A stretch of DNA of 64,000 nt from Alcaligenaceae bacterium (lineage in GTDB: Bacteria > Pseudomonadota > Gammaproteobacteria > Burkholderiales > Burkholderiaceae_B): NCBI GenBank assembly GCA_013416435.1, contig JACCEN010000009.1, forward strand, positions 62,001 through 126,000, in the 5' to 3' direction. The translations under genes and the position numbers were made by a program. Shown here in pieces: positions 1 through 11,684 of this stretch. Within the stretch, counting starts at the first letter, position 1. Every line of letters begins with the position of its first letter. The notes beneath the pieces were generated by a model, which was not told the origin of the DNA, searched no databases, and worked only from the letters and a program-made list of their open reading frames with translations.

Positions 1-1224
1 GCGGCGCTGGTGCCGATCTATCTGCGGCAGAGACATGTCGAAGACGTGAAGTCGGTGCTGACGCTTCACAACATTGCCTTCCAAGGCATCTTCCCGATGT
101 CGCTCGCTTCACAGTTAGGCATCGAGGAAGCCTATTGCTCTTCCGACGGCCTCGAGTACTGGGGACAGTTGAACTTCCTGAAAGGCGGCATTCGCTATGC
201 CGACTTGATCACCGTGGTCAGCAGCAATTATGCGCGCGAGATACTGACGCCGCGTTTCGGCTGCGGCCTGGAACAGTTATTGGCGCAAAGGCGCGCCGAC
301 CTTATTTCCATACCGAACGGAATCGATACCGTTCTTTGGAACCCGCAGGCGGACGAATTCCTGAGCGGAGAGGGCTTCAGCGTCGAATGCCTTGAGAAGA
401 AACGCCGATACAAAGCGGCCTTGCAAAAGTCCTTCGGCCTGGACGTCATGCCCGGCTCGACGCTGATGGCCATGGGAAGCCGCCTGACGACGCAGAAAAT
501 GGCCGATGTGGCCATGGCGGCGATTCCACGCGCCCTGGACGCACACGCGGATCTGCAAGTATGCGTCATGGGGCAAGGCGAGAAAGGCTTGGAGCAAGGT
601 CTGCTGCAAGTCGCCGAACGCTACCCCGGGCGGTGCAGCGTACATGTTGGCTTCGATGAGCCGCAAGCGCACCTTCTCCATGCCGGCGCCGACGTGCTCT
701 TGCATGGCAGCCGCTTCGAACCCTTCGGCCTTACGCCGCTTTATGCCATGCGCTACGGGTCGGTGCCGATAGGGTCGCGGGTGGGGGGGATGGCCGACAC
801 CATCATCGATCCAGGCAGCGGAGCATCGGGCGCTGCGATGCGTGGCGCCAACGGCATCCTGTTTGACGGCGAGCGGGCGGAAGACATGCTGGGCGCGATA
901 CACAGAGTCATGGCACTGCGCCGCACACCGGACCTTTGGCGTGCGGTGCAGGTGAACGGCATGAAAACGGACTACAGCTGGGAAAGGTCCGCGCCGGCCT
1001 ATCTCAGTGCTTATCAAGCATTGCGCCCGGATGTCATGCTGGGCCGCATTCCAGAGCGCCGCAACGCCATGGCGGGGGCGCGTGGCTGGAAACCCGTGCT
1101 GCCGGCTTCGCTGCGTGCAGCGCCGGTCGCGGGACCGTCCACGGGCGCGGTCATGGGGCGCGCCAAGCGCAAAGGACTGGAGGTCGGAAGCGCAATCTCG
1201 GCGCGTGAACCATCTGCGGCCTGA
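1..1224 (+). CDS. glgA: Glycogen synthase (ADP-glucose type), 3' part
   Basis: Family GT5 enzyme that extends alpha-1,4-glucan from ADP-glucose in the cytoplasm. The frame is open to the first base, so the start codon and the N-terminal ADP-glucose-binding part lie outside the window. About 407 residues remain. Visible GT5 marks are the segment SIPNGIDTVLWNP, the C-terminal Rossmann half with SRLTTQK, and the donor-binding stretch SRFEPFGLTPLYAMRYG followed by VGGMADT. The last 60 or so residues (after the WERSAPAY helix) form a basic, low-conservation tail. The stop is two bases before glgE, so this is the upstream gene of the glg/tre operon. Confidence 0.95.
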   Translation, partial: AALVPIYLRQRHVEDVKSVLTLHNIAFQGIFPMSLASQLGIEEAYCSSDGLEYWGQLNFLKGGIRYADLITVVSSNYAREILTPRFGCGLEQLLAQRRADLISIPNGIDTVLWNPQADEFLSGEGFSVECLEKKRRYKAALQKSFGLDVMPGSTLMAMGSRLTTQKMADVAMAAIPRALDAHADLQVCVMGQGEKGLEQGLLQVAERYPGRCSVHVGFDEPQAHLLHAGADVLLHGSRFEPFGLTPLYAMRYGSVPIGSRVGGMADTIIDPGSGASGAAMRGANGILFDGERAEDMLGAIHRVMALRRTPDLWRAVQVNGMKTDYSWERSAPAYLSAYQALRPDVMLGRIPERRNAMAGARGWKPVLPASLRAAPVAGPSTGAVMGRAKRKGLEVGSAISAREPSAA

Positions 1225-1226
1225 TC

Positions 1227-4200
1227 ATGCGTATTTATCACTTGCGCAGTGCGACCGCTCCTTCCGGATGGGGGGCGGTATGCAATCATGCGAAAGGCTT
1301 GGGCTTCGACCATCTTCTGGTTTCGCTGCCCTTCCACGAATGGGAGCAGGCATGCAGCCCGTTGGCGCAGGAATGCGAACGGGCCGGCTTGATTCTGCTG
1401 ACCGATCTCGATCTTTCCGAGGGCATGGCCGAAGGGCCGGACGCCTGGGCCGAGCCGTTGATGGCGTCGCTGCGTGCAGGTGTGGCCGGATTCCGTGTCC
1501 TGCAGCCCTCGCGGCTTGGCGGAGACGCCTGGGCCGCCATGATTGCCCGGGTGCACGAGCATCATCCGGACGCGATGTTCCTGGCATGGACACCGGGCCT
1601 GACTCGGCATCAATTGAGGGACCTGCCGGAGTCAGGGTTCGACTACGTCTTTTCGTCCTTGCCATGGTGGGATTTCCGCTCGGACTGGCTGGTCGAGGAA
1701 CGCGCTCGCCTGCGGGAAGTGGCTCCCGTCATTGCGCCCGTCTACATGCCGGATGGGCAGGCGCAGCAGGAAGATCAGCAACGCGCACGGCGCTGGCTGT
1801 GGACGGCGGCCTTCCTGGGAGACGGTTTTCTGGTGCAGGAAGGGCTGGAAGATCTGGCGGGCGGCGAAGTCATGCAAGAGGTGAACCGCTGGGCATCCCG
1901 GGACGATGCCGGAACCGCGCGCATCCGGGGACTGACAGGCCCATTGTCGCCAACGACGGCGCTGGCGCGGCTGGACGCCAAGCCGTCCGTTCTGCTGATC
2001 AATCCCCGGGACGATGTAGAGGTGCCCATAGACGTGCTGCAGTTGAGCGCCCGCTTGCCCGGAAGCTACGCATTGGCTGAAGTAGCGGCTGGTTCTGTGC
2101 CGGGCGGATTGGCTCCCGGCGGCTGGATGCTGCTGCCGTTGGAAGAAGCCAAGCCGGTGCTGATGCCGACCGGCGTAAAAGCCTGGCGTCGCAAAGGCGT
2201 CACGGAGGCAATGGCATCGCCCCGTATTGCAATCGAGCGGATCACGCCCCTGGTGGACGACGGCATGTTTGCCGTCAAGCGCACCGTGGGCGAGCCCGTG
2301 GAAGTGCAGGCGGACATCTTCATGGACGGCCATGCCAAGCTTTCGGCCAGCCTGCTCTGGCGCGCAGCCGACGAGCCGAACTGGCGCCGCGTTCCCATGA
2401 GGTTAGTGGATAACCACCGATGGAGCGCCACCTTTCATCCGCGCCGGCTGGGCATGCATTGCTACGCGATCCAGGCCTGGCGCGACGATTGGCTGAGCTA
2501 CCGGGACGGCCTGGCCAAGCGTGTGGCCGCCGGGCAGGACGTGGCGCTTGATGTGGAAGAGGGGCGCATGCTGATCGGGCGCTATCGCGACCGCATTCAG
2601 GATGAGCTGCCCGAAATGGCCAACACGCTGGCGTCCATGGTGCGCAAGATCGGAAATCCGCGCTCCACTACGGCGCCCGTCCCCAAGAAGAAATCCCTGC
2701 TTACGGGTGCCGCGCCGGAAACGGGTGCGCGGGACCTGCCCGCTGCGCTGGATGAGCACATCGACTTGCTGTTGTCGGAATTGTGGTCGAGCATCATGCA
2801 TGAGGTGCCGGTTCGCCCGTTCGAGACGACGACGCCCAATTATCCATTGATGGTGGAAAGGCGCGAGGCGGGGTACGCGTCCTGGTATGAATTGTTTCCC
2901 CGCTCGCAGGCGCCGGAGCCCGATCGGCACGGGAGCTTCCAGGACGTCATTGCGCGCCTGCCGTATATCCGGATGATGGGGTTCGATGTGCTGTACATGC
3001 CCCCCATACATCCGATCGGGCTGGCGAACCGCAAGGGCAGGAACAACGCCCTGCGGGCCGAGCCCGGCGACCCGGGCAGCCCGTATGCCATCGGCTCCGA
3101 AGAGGGCGGGCACGATGCCGTGCATCCCGAGCTCGGCACCATAGAAGACTTCCAGGAACTGGTGAGCGCCGCGCAAGCCCAGCACCTGGAAGTGGCGCTG
3201 GACTTCGCGATCCAGTGCTCGCCGGATCACCCGTGGCTGAAGGCGCATCCCGAATGGTTCGATTGGCGCCCGGACGGCACATTGCGCTATGCGGAGAACC
3301 CGCCCAAGCGATACGAGGACATCGTCAACCCCGAGTTCTATGCAAGTTCCGACGTTGCACCGGGCAAGGCCGGGTTGTGGAGGGCCTTGCGCGACGTTAT
3401 CTTGTTCTGGGCAAGCCAGGGCGTACGCACCTTCCGCGTCGACAATCCGCACACCAAGCCGCTGCCGTTCTGGCAATGGCTCATTGCGGAAGTGCAGGGC
3501 GCGCACCCCGACGTCATTTTTCTTTCCGAGGCATTCACGCATCCAAAGCTGATGTATCGCCTGGGCAAGCTGGGCTTCTCGCAGTCCTATACCTACTTCA
3601 CATGGCGGCACGGCAAGCAGGAGCTGACCGATTATCTGCTCGAGGTATCACGGCCGCCCGTGTCGGATTATTTCCGGCCGCATTTCTTCGTCAATACCCC
3701 GGACATCAATCCCTACTTCCTGCAGGAGTCGGGCCGAGCCGGTTTCCTGATCCGGGCCGCGCTGGCGGCCACGACGTCGGGCTTATGGGGCATGTACAGC
3801 GGCTTCGAGCTCTGCGAGGCCAGGCCCGTTCCCGGTAAAGAGGAATATCTGGACTCGGAGAAATACCAATTACGCCATTGGGATTGGGGCCGGCCCGGCA
3901 ACATCGTGCAGGCCATCGCGCGGCTCAATCATATCCGGCGGATCAATCCCGCCTTGCAGATGCAGCAGGGGCTCGCGTTTCACTCCGTCGACAACGAGCA
4001 GATACTGTTTTTCACGCGGAGCACTCCCGACCGGGATAACGTCGTACTGGTCGCGATCAGTCTGGATCCTCATGCGCGGCAAACCGGGAGGCTGGAGCTG
4101 CCCCTGGAAGCCTGGGGGCTGAGCGGGCGTCCGGTGCCGCTGCACGACCTGCTCAGCGATCAACACTTCACCGCTTATGACCCCTGGCGCCACGTCGAAT

Positions 4201-4253
4201 TGACGCCTGAGCAGCCCTTCCTTATCTGGCGGCTTTCTTCCGCGGAGGCATGA
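1227..4253 (+). CDS. glgE: Alpha-1,4-glucan:maltose-1-phosphate maltosyltransferase with N-terminal extension
   Basis: GH13_3 enzyme that moves maltose from maltose 1-phosphate to the non-reducing end of an alpha-glucan. The canonical enzyme fits residues from about 328 to 1008: an N-terminal beta domain, then the barrel with PPIHPIG and KGRNN, nucleophile D739 in FRVDNPHTKP, acid/base E768 in FLSEAF and D826 in NTPDIN, then EYLDSEKYQ. At 1008 residues it is about 330 longer than the actinobacterial enzyme. The extra N-terminal part aligns with the protein's own barrel but lacks the catalytic acids (see findings). It starts two bases after glgA and its stop overlaps the ATG of treS. Its substrate would come from the TreS-maltokinase encoded next. 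Confidence 0.93.
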   Translation: MRIYHLRSATAPSGWGAVCNHAKGLGFDHLLVSLPFHEWEQACSPLAQECERAGLILLTDLDLSEGMAEGPDAWAEPLMASLRAGVAGFRVLQPSRLGGDAWAAMIARVHEHHPDAMFLAWTPGLTRHQLRDLPESGFDYVFSSLPWWDFRSDWLVEERARLREVAPVIAPVYMPDGQAQQEDQQRARRWLWTAAFLGDGFLVQEGLEDLAGGEVMQEVNRWASRDDAGTARIRGLTGPLSPTTALARLDAKPSVLLINPRDDVEVPIDVLQLSARLPGSYALAEVAAGSVPGGLAPGGWMLLPLEEAKPVLMPTGVKAWRRKGVTEAMASPRIAIERITPLVDDGMFAVKRTVGEPVEVQADIFMDGHAKLSASLLWRAADEPNWRRVPMRLVDNHRWSATFHPRRLGMHCYAIQAWRDDWLSYRDGLAKRVAAGQDVALDVEEGRMLIGRYRDRIQDELPEMANTLASMVRKIGNPRSTTAPVPKKKSLLTGAAPETGARDLPAALDEHIDLLLSELWSSIMHEVPVRPFETTTPNYPLMVERREAGYASWYELFPRSQAPEPDRHGSFQDVIARLPYIRMMGFDVLYMPPIHPIGLANRKGRNNALRAEPGDPGSPYAIGSEEGGHDAVHPELGTIEDFQELVSAAQAQHLEVALDFAIQCSPDHPWLKAHPEWFDWRPDGTLRYAENPPKRYEDIVNPEFYASSDVAPGKAGLWRALRDVILFWASQGVRTFRVDNPHTKPLPFWQWLIAEVQGAHPDVIFLSEAFTHPKLMYRLGKLGFSQSYTYFTWRHGKQELTDYLLEVSRPPVSDYFRPHFFVNTPDINPYFLQESGRAGFLIRAALAATTSGLWGMYSGFELCEARPVPGKEEYLDSEKYQLRHWDWGRPGNIVQAIARLNHIRRINPALQMQQGLAFHSVDNEQILFFTRSTPDRDNVVLVAISLDPHARQTGRLELPLEAWGLSGRPVPLHDLLSDQHFTAYDPWRHVELTPEQPFLIWRLSSAEA

Positions 4254-7200
4254 TGGAGACCCAGTGGTACAAGGATGCGGTCATTTATCAGTTGCATGTC
4301 AAGTCGTTTTTCGACGCGAACAATGACGGCCAGGGAGATTTTGCGGGCCTGATCGAGAAACTGGATTACATCGCCGGCCTGGGCGTCAACACGGTCTGGC
4401 TTTTGCCCTTCTATCCTTCGCCCCGTCTGGACGACGGCTACGATATTGCCGAATATCGCGGCGTGCATGAGGATTACGGGTCGCTGGCGGACGTGCGCAG
4501 GTTCATCCGTGCGGCGCATGAACGCGGCTTGCGAGTGATCACCGAGCTGGTGGTCAACCACACGTCCGATCAGCATGCCTGGTTCCAGCGCGCCCGCCGG
4601 GCCAAGCCGGGATCCGCGGCCCGCAACTTTTACGTCTGGTCGGATAACGACCAGGCCTACAGCGGGACCCGAATCATTTTCTGCGATACGGAGAAGTCCA
4701 ACTGGACCTGGGATCCGGTCGCCGGCGCCTATTTCTGGCACCGCTTCTATTCACACCAGCCGGATCTCAACTACGACAACCCGCGTGTCCTGAAGGCAGT
4801 CATCGGCATCATGCGCTTCTGGCTGGACATGGGAGTCGACGGCCTGCGGCTGGACGCGGTGCCGTATCTGGTGGAGCGCGAGGGAACGAACAACGAGAAT
4901 CTGCCGGAGACACATGCCGTCCTCAAGCAGATACGCGCGGCGCTCGATCGCGATTACCCCGACCGCATGCTGCTGGCCGAGGCGAACCAGTGGCCGGAAG
5001 ACGCGCAGGAGTATTTCGGGGAGGGAGACGAATGCCATATGTCCTTCCATTTTCCGCTCATGCCGCGCATGTATATGGCCATTGCGCGCGAGGACCGCTT
5101 GCCCATCGTGGACATCATGCAGCAGACGCCCGAAATCCCCGAGCCATGCCAATGGGCCATCTTTCTGCGCAATCACGATGAGCTGACGCTCGAAATGGTG
5201 TCGAGCAGCGAGCGGGATTATCTATGGGACGTCTATGCGGCCGATCGTCGTGCGCGTATCAACCTGGGCATACGCAGGCGTCTCGCTCCCTTGCTGGAGC
5301 GGGATCGCCGGCGCATCGAATTGATGAACAGCCTGTTGCTTTCCATGCCGGGAACACCGGTGCTCTACTACGGCGACGAAATCGGGATGGGGGACAATAT
5401 CCACCTGGGGGACCGCGACGGAGTCCGGACACCCATGCAATGGAGTCCAGACAGGAACGGCGGGTTTTCCAGGGCGGATGCGGAGCAATTGTCGTTGCCG
5501 GTGCTCATGGGATCGTTGTATGGCTATGAGGCGGTCAACGTCGAATCCCAGTTGCGCGACCCGCATTCGCTGTTGAACTGGACGCGGCGCATGCTTGCCA
5601 AGCGCCAGCAGACCCATGTCTTCGGACGGGGCAGCCTGCGTTTCCTGTATCCCGGCAATCGCAAGATCCTGGCCTATGTCCGCGAGTACGAAGGGACGGT
5701 GCTGCTGTGTGTCGTCAATCTGTCGAATGCATCTCAACCCGTCGAGCTCGATCTATCGGCCATGGCAGGGCGCGTGCCGATCGAAATGCTGGGCGGAACG
5801 CCGTTCCCCACCATAGGCACGCTTCCTTACCTGCTGACGTTGCCTCCCTACGGGTTCTACTGGTTCGAACTGAGCGAAGACGCCGCACCGCCGGCCTGGC
5901 ATGCGAGCGGCCCGCAGCAGATGCCCGAATACTTGACGCTGGTGCTGAGGCGAAGAGGGGCCTTGCTTCTGATGGAAGGCTCCCGCAGGGCACTGAGCCG
6001 GGAGGTGCTGCCGCTATACCTGGAAAGACAGCGCTGGTTTGCCGGTGCCCAGCCACAGGAGGGCGTGGGTGTCGCATACGTCGTTCCGCTTGCGGCGGCA
6101 GGCGATGCCCAGGGCGTGGAGTTCTTCCTCGCGGAATTCGAGGTCGGCGCCGGCAAGGACGCCGAGCCGGCGAACTATTTCTTGCCCGTGGGGCTGCGTT
6201 GGGAGGAAGAGCTGTCCGGCATGGCGGCGCAGTACGCGCTGGCCCGCGTCCGGCGCGCCGCCGAGGTGGGTTGGGCAACCGATGCACTGACCTTGCCGGA
6301 GTTCACGCGGGCGCTGCTGGCAAGCTGGGAAGCAGGTCGGGAAATCGACGTTGAAACCGCATCGGGCCGCTCACGCCTGATTTTCAGGACCGAACCGGGA
6401 TTCGCCGATTATGACTGGGGCGAAGAACTGAATCTGGATTGGTTTCCCGGCGAGCAGTCCAACAGCTCGGTGTCCATCTCGGACAAGGCCGTCCTCAAGC
6501 TGTTGCGCCGGGTGGTGGCGGGAGAGCATCCCGAAGCCGAGATGACACGCCGCCTTACTTCGATCGGGTATGCGAACTCCGCCGCGCTCCTGGGCGAGCT
6601 GCAGCGGGTTGACGAAGCCGGGCGGCCGCATACGCTGGCCTTGCTCCATGCGCGGATACCGAACCAGGGAGACGCCTGGGCATGGACCAGGGATTATTTG
6701 CAGCGTACGTTGGAGAATGCCGCATTGACGGGCGAAAGCCGGGCGGACTTCGAAGAGGATCTGCGCGGCTACACCACGGTGGCGGGCATCATGGGCGAAA
6801 GGCTGGCGCAGCTGCATGCGGCGCTGTCGCTGCCTACGGACGATCCTGCCTTCCAGCCGGACCCCGCAAGCGCGCGCGATGCGCAATCCTGGGCCGCCCA
6901 GGTCGGCGGCATGTTCGATGACGCCCTGGCGGCCGCGGATGGATGCGCGCTGCCCGACTCGTCCGCCCAGCAGTTGAAGGCCCTCCGGAATGCCCGGAAG
7001 GCCTTGCGCAAGCGCATCGACGCGCTGGCCGCCGAAATGCGCGGGACCGAGCGCACGCGCATTCATGGCGACTTCCACCTGGGCCAGATCCTGATCGCGC
7101 AGAACGACGTATACCTCATCGACTTTGAGGGCGAACCGGTGCGTTCGCTGGAGGAGCGCCGAGCCAAGAGCACGCGCTGGCGCGACGTTGCGGGATTGCT

Positions 7201-7621
7201 GCGCTCTTTCGATTATGCCTGCGCGGTATTCGCTTCATCTTCCACGCCCGTTGCGCGGCCCGAGGCGGGCGATGTGGACGCGTCCGGCGCTTCGGCGGCG
7301 GCGGTCATGGCACAGCAGCGGCAGGCACTGCTCGATCAATTTTGTGAAAGCGCTTCGCATGCATTTCTCCGAGCCTATCGCTCGACTTATGAAAGTGCAA
7401 TGCGCGCAGACCGGGAGAGCCCCGACGCGGTGGAAGAGCCCGCCGCGGAAGACAGCGGGAACGAACCCTTGCTGGAACTTGCGTTGCTGGAAAAGGCGGC
7501 TTACGAAATCCGCTACGAGGCCGCGCACAGGCCGGATTGGGTGCCCATACCCCTGGGCGGACTCTACAGGGTTGCGCGGCGCTTGCTGCAAAGCGACGAT
7601 CTGGAAGAAGGAGCATCATGA
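4250..7621 (+). CDS. treS: Trehalose synthase / maltokinase fusion
   Basis: Two enzymes in one 1123-residue chain. Residues 1 to about 550 are a GH13 trehalose synthase that interconverts trehalose and maltose: WYKDAVIYQ at the start, nucleophile D202 (LRLDAVPYL), acid/base E244 (LLAEANQW) and D310 (LRNHDE). Residues from about 570 to the end are a maltokinase of the aminoglycoside-phosphotransferase fold, which makes maltose 1-phosphate from maltose and [14 protein letters not shown], the catalytic-loop HGDFHLGQ (D941) and the metal-binding LIDFEGEP (D958). Together they turn trehalose into the GlgE substrate. ATGA overlaps link it to glgE before and glgB after. An ATG one codon later (4253) is an equally good start. 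Confidence 0.94.
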   Translation: MMETQWYKDAVIYQLHVKSFFDANNDGQGDFAGLIEKLDYIAGLGVNTVWLLPFYPSPRLDDGYDIAEYRGVHEDYGSLADVRRFIRAAHERGLRVITELVVNHTSDQHAWFQRARRAKPGSAARNFYVWSDNDQAYSGTRIIFCDTEKSNWTWDPVAGAYFWHRFYSHQPDLNYDNPRVLKAVIGIMRFWLDMGVDGLRLDAVPYLVEREGTNNENLPETHAVLKQIRAALDRDYPDRMLLAEANQWPEDAQEYFGEGDECHMSFHFPLMPRMYMAIAREDRLPIVDIMQQTPEIPEPCQWAIFLRNHDELTLEMVSSSERDYLWDVYAADRRARINLGIRRRLAPLLERDRRRIELMNSLLLSMPGTPVLYYGDEIGMGDNIHLGDRDGVRTPMQWSPDRNGGFSRADAEQLSLPVLMGSLYGYEAVNVESQLRDPHSLLNWTRRMLAKRQQTHVFGRGSLRFLYPGNRKILAYVREYEGTVLLCVVNLSNASQPVELDLSAMAGRVPIEMLGGTPFPTIGTLPYLLTLPPYGFYWFELSEDAAPPAWHASGPQQMPEYLTLVLRRRGALLLMEGSRRALSREVLPLYLERQRWFAGAQPQEGVGVAYVVPLAAAGDAQGVEFFLAEFEVGAGKDAEPANYFLPVGLRWEEELSGMAAQYALARVRRAAEVGWATDALTLPEFTRALLASWEAGREIDVETASGRSRLIFRTEPGFADYDWGEELNLDWFPGEQSNSSVSISDKAVLKLLRRVVAGEHPEAEMTRRLTSIGYANSAALLGELQRVDEAGRPHTLALLHARIPNQGDAWAWTRDYLQRTLENAALTGESRADFEEDLRGYTTVAGIMGERLAQLHAALSLPTDDPAFQPDPASARDAQSWAAQVGGMFDDALAAADGCALPDSSAQQLKALRNARKALRKRIDALAAEMRGTERTRIHGDFHLGQILIAQNDVYLIDFEGEPVRSLEERRAKSTRWRDVAGLLRSFDYACAVFASSSTPVARPEAGDVDASGASAAAVMAQQRQALLDQFCESASHAFLRAYRSTYESAMRADRESPDAVEEPAAEDSGNEPLLELALLEKAAYEIRYEAAHRPDWVPIPLGGLYRVARRLLQSDDLEEGAS

Positions 7622-9573
7622 AGCCCACGGACGCCAAGGCGAGGACACCTGACCAGGAGGGAGGACACCGCCTTCTGCTCGGCGAACTGGACGTCCACCT
7701 GATGGCCGAGGGACGGCACTGGCAGTTGGCCGACTGCCTGGGCGCGCAGGCCATGATGGTGGACGGCGTCGAAGGAGTGCGTTTCGCGGTATGGGCGCCC
7801 AATGCCAGGAAAGTGTCCGTCGTCGGCGATTTCAATGACTGGGATGGGCGGCGCGATCCCATGTTCCTGAGACGCGAGTGCGGTGTCTGGGAATGTTTCG
7901 TGCCGGGCGTAGGGGCCGGCGCGCTTTACAAGTACGAGCTGCAAGCGCCCAATGGCGACATGCTGGCCTTGAAGGCGGACCCGATGGCGCGGCAAAGCGA
8001 ACTGCCTCCCGCCACGGCGTCGGTGGTGGCGGAGCGCGAGGCCTTTCACTGGACGGACGAAGCATGGATGGCGGAGCGGGGGCGGCACCATCGTATCGAT
8101 GCCCCAATAGCGATCTACGAGGCGCATCTGGATTCCTGGGCACGCGATGCGGCACCGGGGCGCGTCTGGAAAGAAACGGGGCCGCGGCTGATCGCCTATG
8201 TCCGCGAAATGGGCTTCACCCACCTGGAGCTGCTCCCCATCATGGAACACCCTTTCGGCGGTTCGTGGGGCTATCAGCCGTTGGGCATGTTCGCGCCGTC
8301 GGCGCGATATGGCTCCCCGGCGGAATTCGCCGCATTCGTCAACGACTGCCATGCGGCGGGGCTGGGGCTTATCCTGGATTGGGTGCCGGCGCATTTCCCG
8401 TCCGATCCGCATGGGCTCGCCTGGTTCGACGGCACAGCGCTCTATGAGCATGCCGATCCGCGACAGGGGTTCCATCCGGACTGGAATACCCTGATCTATA
8501 ACTTCGGCCGTACCGAAGTCCGCAATTTCCTGATGGCGAGCGCCCTGGAATGGCTGCAGCGCTTTCACGTCGACGGCTTGAGAGTGGACGCGGTTGCATC
8601 GATGCTGTACCTGGACTACAGCCGGGAGCCCGGGCAATGGACGCCGAATCGCTACGGCGGCCGGGAGAACCTCGAGGCGGTTTCATTCTTGCAGCAATTG
8701 AATGGGCTCGTGGCCGAGCGCTGCCCGGGCGCCATCATGATCGCGGAAGAATCGACGGCATGGCCTGGCGTCACGGCGCCCGTCAGCAGCGGCGGATTGG
8801 GCTTCCATTACAAATGGAACATGGGCTGGATGCACGATACGCTGAGCTACATGGCGCGTGATCCCATACATCGAACCTATCACCATCACGAAATGACGTT
8901 CGGCATGGTCTATGCCTATTCCGAAAACTTCATCCTGCCGCTCTCGCACGACGAGGTGGTGCACGGAAAAGGGTCGTTGTACGGCAAGATGCCGGGGGAC
9001 GCGTGGCAGCGCCATGCCAATCTCAGGGCCTACCTGGGCTTCATGTGGGGTCATCCCGGAAAAAAGCTGCTGTTCATGGGGGGAGAGCTGGCGCAGCCCG
9101 CCGAATGGAACCATGAGGCGCCGCTGGACTGGTCCGGCCTCGAACCGGACCATCCCGACGCCGGCATGCGCTTGGGCATGCAAAAGCTGGTGCGCGAGCT
9201 GAATGCCTTGTACCGGCGCCTGCCCGCCCTGCATGGCGGAGACTCGGATCCCACCGGCTTTGCGTGGGCGGTCGGCGACGATGCCCGAAACAGCGTCTAT
9301 GCCTATACCCGGTGGTATGCCGGGCAGTGCGTGCTCGTGGTGTCGAACATGACGCCGGTGCCGCGAGAGGGTTATCGGCTGGGCGTGCCCGTCCCGGGCC
9401 GCTGGTGCGAGCTATTGAATACGGACGCTGCGGCTTATGGCGGGTCCAATGTTGGCAACGGCGGCGAGGCATGGACTTCCCCCGTTTCGGCGCACGGGCA
9501 CGAGCATTCGCTTTCCCTTCGAATTCCGCCTTTGGCAACGTTGATGTTTGTACCGCAGGAGTGTCTCACATGA
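7618..9573 (+). CDS. glgB: 1,4-alpha-glucan branching enzyme
   Basis: Introduces alpha-1,6 branches into glucan. A CBM48-type N-terminal domain ([18 protein letters not shown]) is followed by a GH13_9 barrel with nucleophile D324 ([15 protein letters not shown]), acid/base E377 (IAEESTAWP) and D445 (LSHDEVVHG), then a C-terminal beta domain. I chose the ATG that overlaps the treS stop (ATGA). The frame is open 27 codons further upstream, but those residues run inside treS and look unlike GlgB. At 651 residues it is shorter than the 728-residue E. coli enzyme because it lacks the extra N-terminal module. Its stop overlaps the ATG of glgX. Confidence 0.95.
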   Translation: MKPTDAKARTPDQEGGHRLLLGELDVHLMAEGRHWQLADCLGAQAMMVDGVEGVRFAVWAPNARKVSVVGDFNDWDGRRDPMFLRRECGVWECFVPGVGAGALYKYELQAPNGDMLALKADPMARQSELPPATASVVAEREAFHWTDEAWMAERGRHHRIDAPIAIYEAHLDSWARDAAPGRVWKETGPRLIAYVREMGFTHLELLPIMEHPFGGSWGYQPLGMFAPSARYGSPAEFAAFVNDCHAAGLGLILDWVPAHFPSDPHGLAWFDGTALYEHADPRQGFHPDWNTLIYNFGRTEVRNFLMASALEWLQRFHVDGLRVDAVASMLYLDYSREPGQWTPNRYGGRENLEAVSFLQQLNGLVAERCPGAIMIAEESTAWPGVTAPVSSGGLGFHYKWNMGWMHDTLSYMARDPIHRTYHHHEMTFGMVYAYSENFILPLSHDEVVHGKGSLYGKMPGDAWQRHANLRAYLGFMWGHPGKKLLFMGGELAQPAEWNHEAPLDWSGLEPDHPDAGMRLGMQKLVRELNALYRRLPALHGGDSDPTGFAWAVGDDARNSVYAYTRWYAGQCVLVVSNMTPVPREGYRLGVPVPGRWCELLNTDAAAYGGSNVGNGGEAWTSPVSAHGHEHSLSLRIPPLATLMFVPQECLT

Positions 9574-11684
9574 TGACTTTGCCCGACCGGCTGGACGCCG
9601 GCCTTCCTTATCCGTTGGGGCCGACCAATGACGGCCTTGGCGTCAACTTCGCGGTGTTCTCGGCCAACGCCACGAAAATCGAGCTATGTATCTTCGACGA
9701 GCGAGGGCGCAGGGAATTGAAAAGGCTGCCCATGCCCGAATGCACGGATGAAATCTGGCACGGATATCTTCCCGACGCGGGGCCCGGGCTGGTCTATGGA
9801 TACCGCGCTTACGGGCCCTATGATCCCAAGCGGGGCCACCGCTTCAACCCTCAGAAGCTGCTGATCGATCCCTACGCACGCAAGCTGCAGGGCGAGTTGC
9901 GGTGGTCGGACGCGCTGTTCGGATACCGGGTGCAGCATCCCCGGGCCGATCTCAGTCTGGACCGGAGGGATTCGGCACCCTTGGTGCCGAAGTGCATTGT
10001 CACGGACACGCGCTTCAAGCCTGGTGAGCTGAACAAACCGGTTGCTCCTTGGGCGGAGACGGTCATCTATGAAGCCCACGTGCGCGGAATTTCGATGATG
10101 CGCGACGACATCCGCAAAGAGCTGCGGGGAACGAGCGGCGCGCTCGCCGACCCCAGGCTGATCGACCACTTGCTGAAGATCGGCGTGACGGCGATAGAGC
10201 TGCTTCCCGTGCATGCCCACCTGCAGGACCACTTCCTGTTCGAACGGGGGCTGCGCAACTACTGGGGCTACAACAGTCTTTCCTTCTTTGCGCCGCAGGC
10301 GACGTATCTTCAGAGTGGAATGAACAACGACCTGCGCATGGCGATCCGCCGGTTGCGCAGCGCAGGCATCGAAGTCCTGCTCGACGTGGTGTACAACCAT
10401 ACCTGCGAAGGCAACGAGCTGGGCCCGACGCTGTCCTGGAAGGGGCTGGACAATGCCAGCTATTATCGCCTTGTGCCGGGCGACGAGCGCTACTACATCA
10501 ACGATACGGGTTGTGGCAACACGGTGAACCTTTCGCATCCCCGCGTGCTGCAGATGGTGATGGATTCCTTGCGCTATTGGGTCGAAAGCTATGGGGTCGA
10601 CGGCTTCCGCTTCGACCTGGGCGTCACCTTGGGGCGCGAAGGAACGGGCTTCGATCCCGGATCCGGATTCTTCGACGCCATCCTGCAGGACCCGGTGCTG
10701 TCCCGGCTCAAGCTCATTTCCGAACCCTGGGACATTGGACCCGACGGCTATCAATTGGGAAACCATCCTCCCGGCTTCGCCGAATGGAACGGCCATTTCC
10801 GCGATGGCGTCAGGCGCTTCTGGGCGGGCGAGGAAGGCATGCGGGGCGAGGCCGCGGGCCTGTTGATGGGATCGCCGCAGCTCTTCGACAGCCGGCATCG
10901 CCGTCCGTGGGCGTCCGTCAACTTCCTGGCTTCGCACGACGGCTTTACCGGGAATGATCTCGTCACGTATGCGGAAAAGCATAACGAAGCGAACGGCGAC
11001 GATAACCAGGATGGGCACGGCGACAACTTCAGCGGCAACTGGGGCCATGAAGGCCCCATCGACGATCCCGCCATCCAGGCCTTGCGCCAACGTGTGCTGC
11101 GTTCGATGCTTGCGACGGTATTCGTGTCGCATGGCACGCCGATGCTGCTTGCCGGAGACGAGTTCGGCAACAGCCAGCAGGGCAACAACAACGCCTATTG
11201 CCAGGACAATGAAATTTCCTGGCTGGACTGGTCCCGCGCCGCTACGGCCGAGGGACGCGAGCTGACGGCGTTCGTGGCGAAGCTTGCCGCCTTGCGCCGC
11301 GCGCATCCGTCGCTGCGCTTTGCGCGATACGTGGATGGCAACCATGAGCTGCTTCCCGGCCTGACGCGGGTGAGCTGGTTCGATCTGGACGGCGGCCCCA
11401 TGAGCCCCGAAGCTTGGGATTACGCACCCGGCAGGGTGTTGGGCCTGCGCCGTGCCGCCGAAACGGCGGAAGGGCTCGTCGACCTGAGCCTGCTGCTTCT
11501 GAATGGTGGCGGCGACGACGTGCGCTTCCAGCTGCCCGAACCCGCATTCGACTGGACGCTGCGGCTGGACACCGCGAACCCTGGATCCGCTGCCGAGCCT
11601 CATGGCGGCGAGGCCTTGAAATTGCGCGCTCATTCCCTCATGGTGCTGACCGCCACCCATGAACCGAGGGCCGGCCATGGCTGA
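9570..11684 (+). CDS. glgX: Glycogen debranching enzyme GlgX
   Basis: Isoamylase-type GH13_11 enzyme that cleaves alpha-1,6 branches. An N-terminal CBM48 domain ([34 protein letters not shown]) precedes the barrel: nucleophile D349 ([12 protein letters not shown]), acid/base E385 ([15 protein letters not shown]) and D457 ([11 protein letters not shown]). It is 704 residues, normal for the family. The chosen ATG overlaps the stop of glgB. Longer upstream reading is glgB in another frame and is rejected. Here the enzyme should release linear malto-oligosaccharides that MalQ and TreY can use. Confidence 0.95.
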   Translation: MMTLPDRLDAGLPYPLGPTNDGLGVNFAVFSANATKIELCIFDERGRRELKRLPMPECTDEIWHGYLPDAGPGLVYGYRAYGPYDPKRGHRFNPQKLLIDPYARKLQGELRWSDALFGYRVQHPRADLSLDRRDSAPLVPKCIVTDTRFKPGELNKPVAPWAETVIYEAHVRGISMMRDDIRKELRGTSGALADPRLIDHLLKIGVTAIELLPVHAHLQDHFLFERGLRNYWGYNSLSFFAPQATYLQSGMNNDLRMAIRRLRSAGIEVLLDVVYNHTCEGNELGPTLSWKGLDNASYYRLVPGDERYYINDTGCGNTVNLSHPRVLQMVMDSLRYWVESYGVDGFRFDLGVTLGREGTGFDPGSGFFDAILQDPVLSRLKLISEPWDIGPDGYQLGNHPPGFAEWNGHFRDGVRRFWAGEEGMRGEAAGLLMGSPQLFDSRHRRPWASVNFLASHDGFTGNDLVTYAEKHNEANGDDNQDGHGDNFSGNWGHEGPIDDPAIQALRQRVLRSMLATVFVSHGTPMLLAGDEFGNSQQGNNNAYCQDNEISWLDWSRAATAEGRELTAFVAKLAALRRAHPSLRFARYVDGNHELLPGLTRVSWFDLDGGPMSPEAWDYAPGRVLGLRRAAETAEGLVDLSLLLLNGGGDDVRFQLPEPAFDWTLRLDTANPGSAAEPHGGEALKLRAHSLMVLTATHEPRAGHG

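Noticed and set aside
9684-11678. Long open frame antisense to glgX (over 650 codons)
   Set aside because: It is the mirror of a GC-rich coding gene with intact catalytic motifs on the plus strand. Its translation is rich in H, R, Q and G without recognisable domains. Similar antisense frames over treY (15616-17031) and the acyl-CoA synthetase (22161-23666) are rejected for the same reason.
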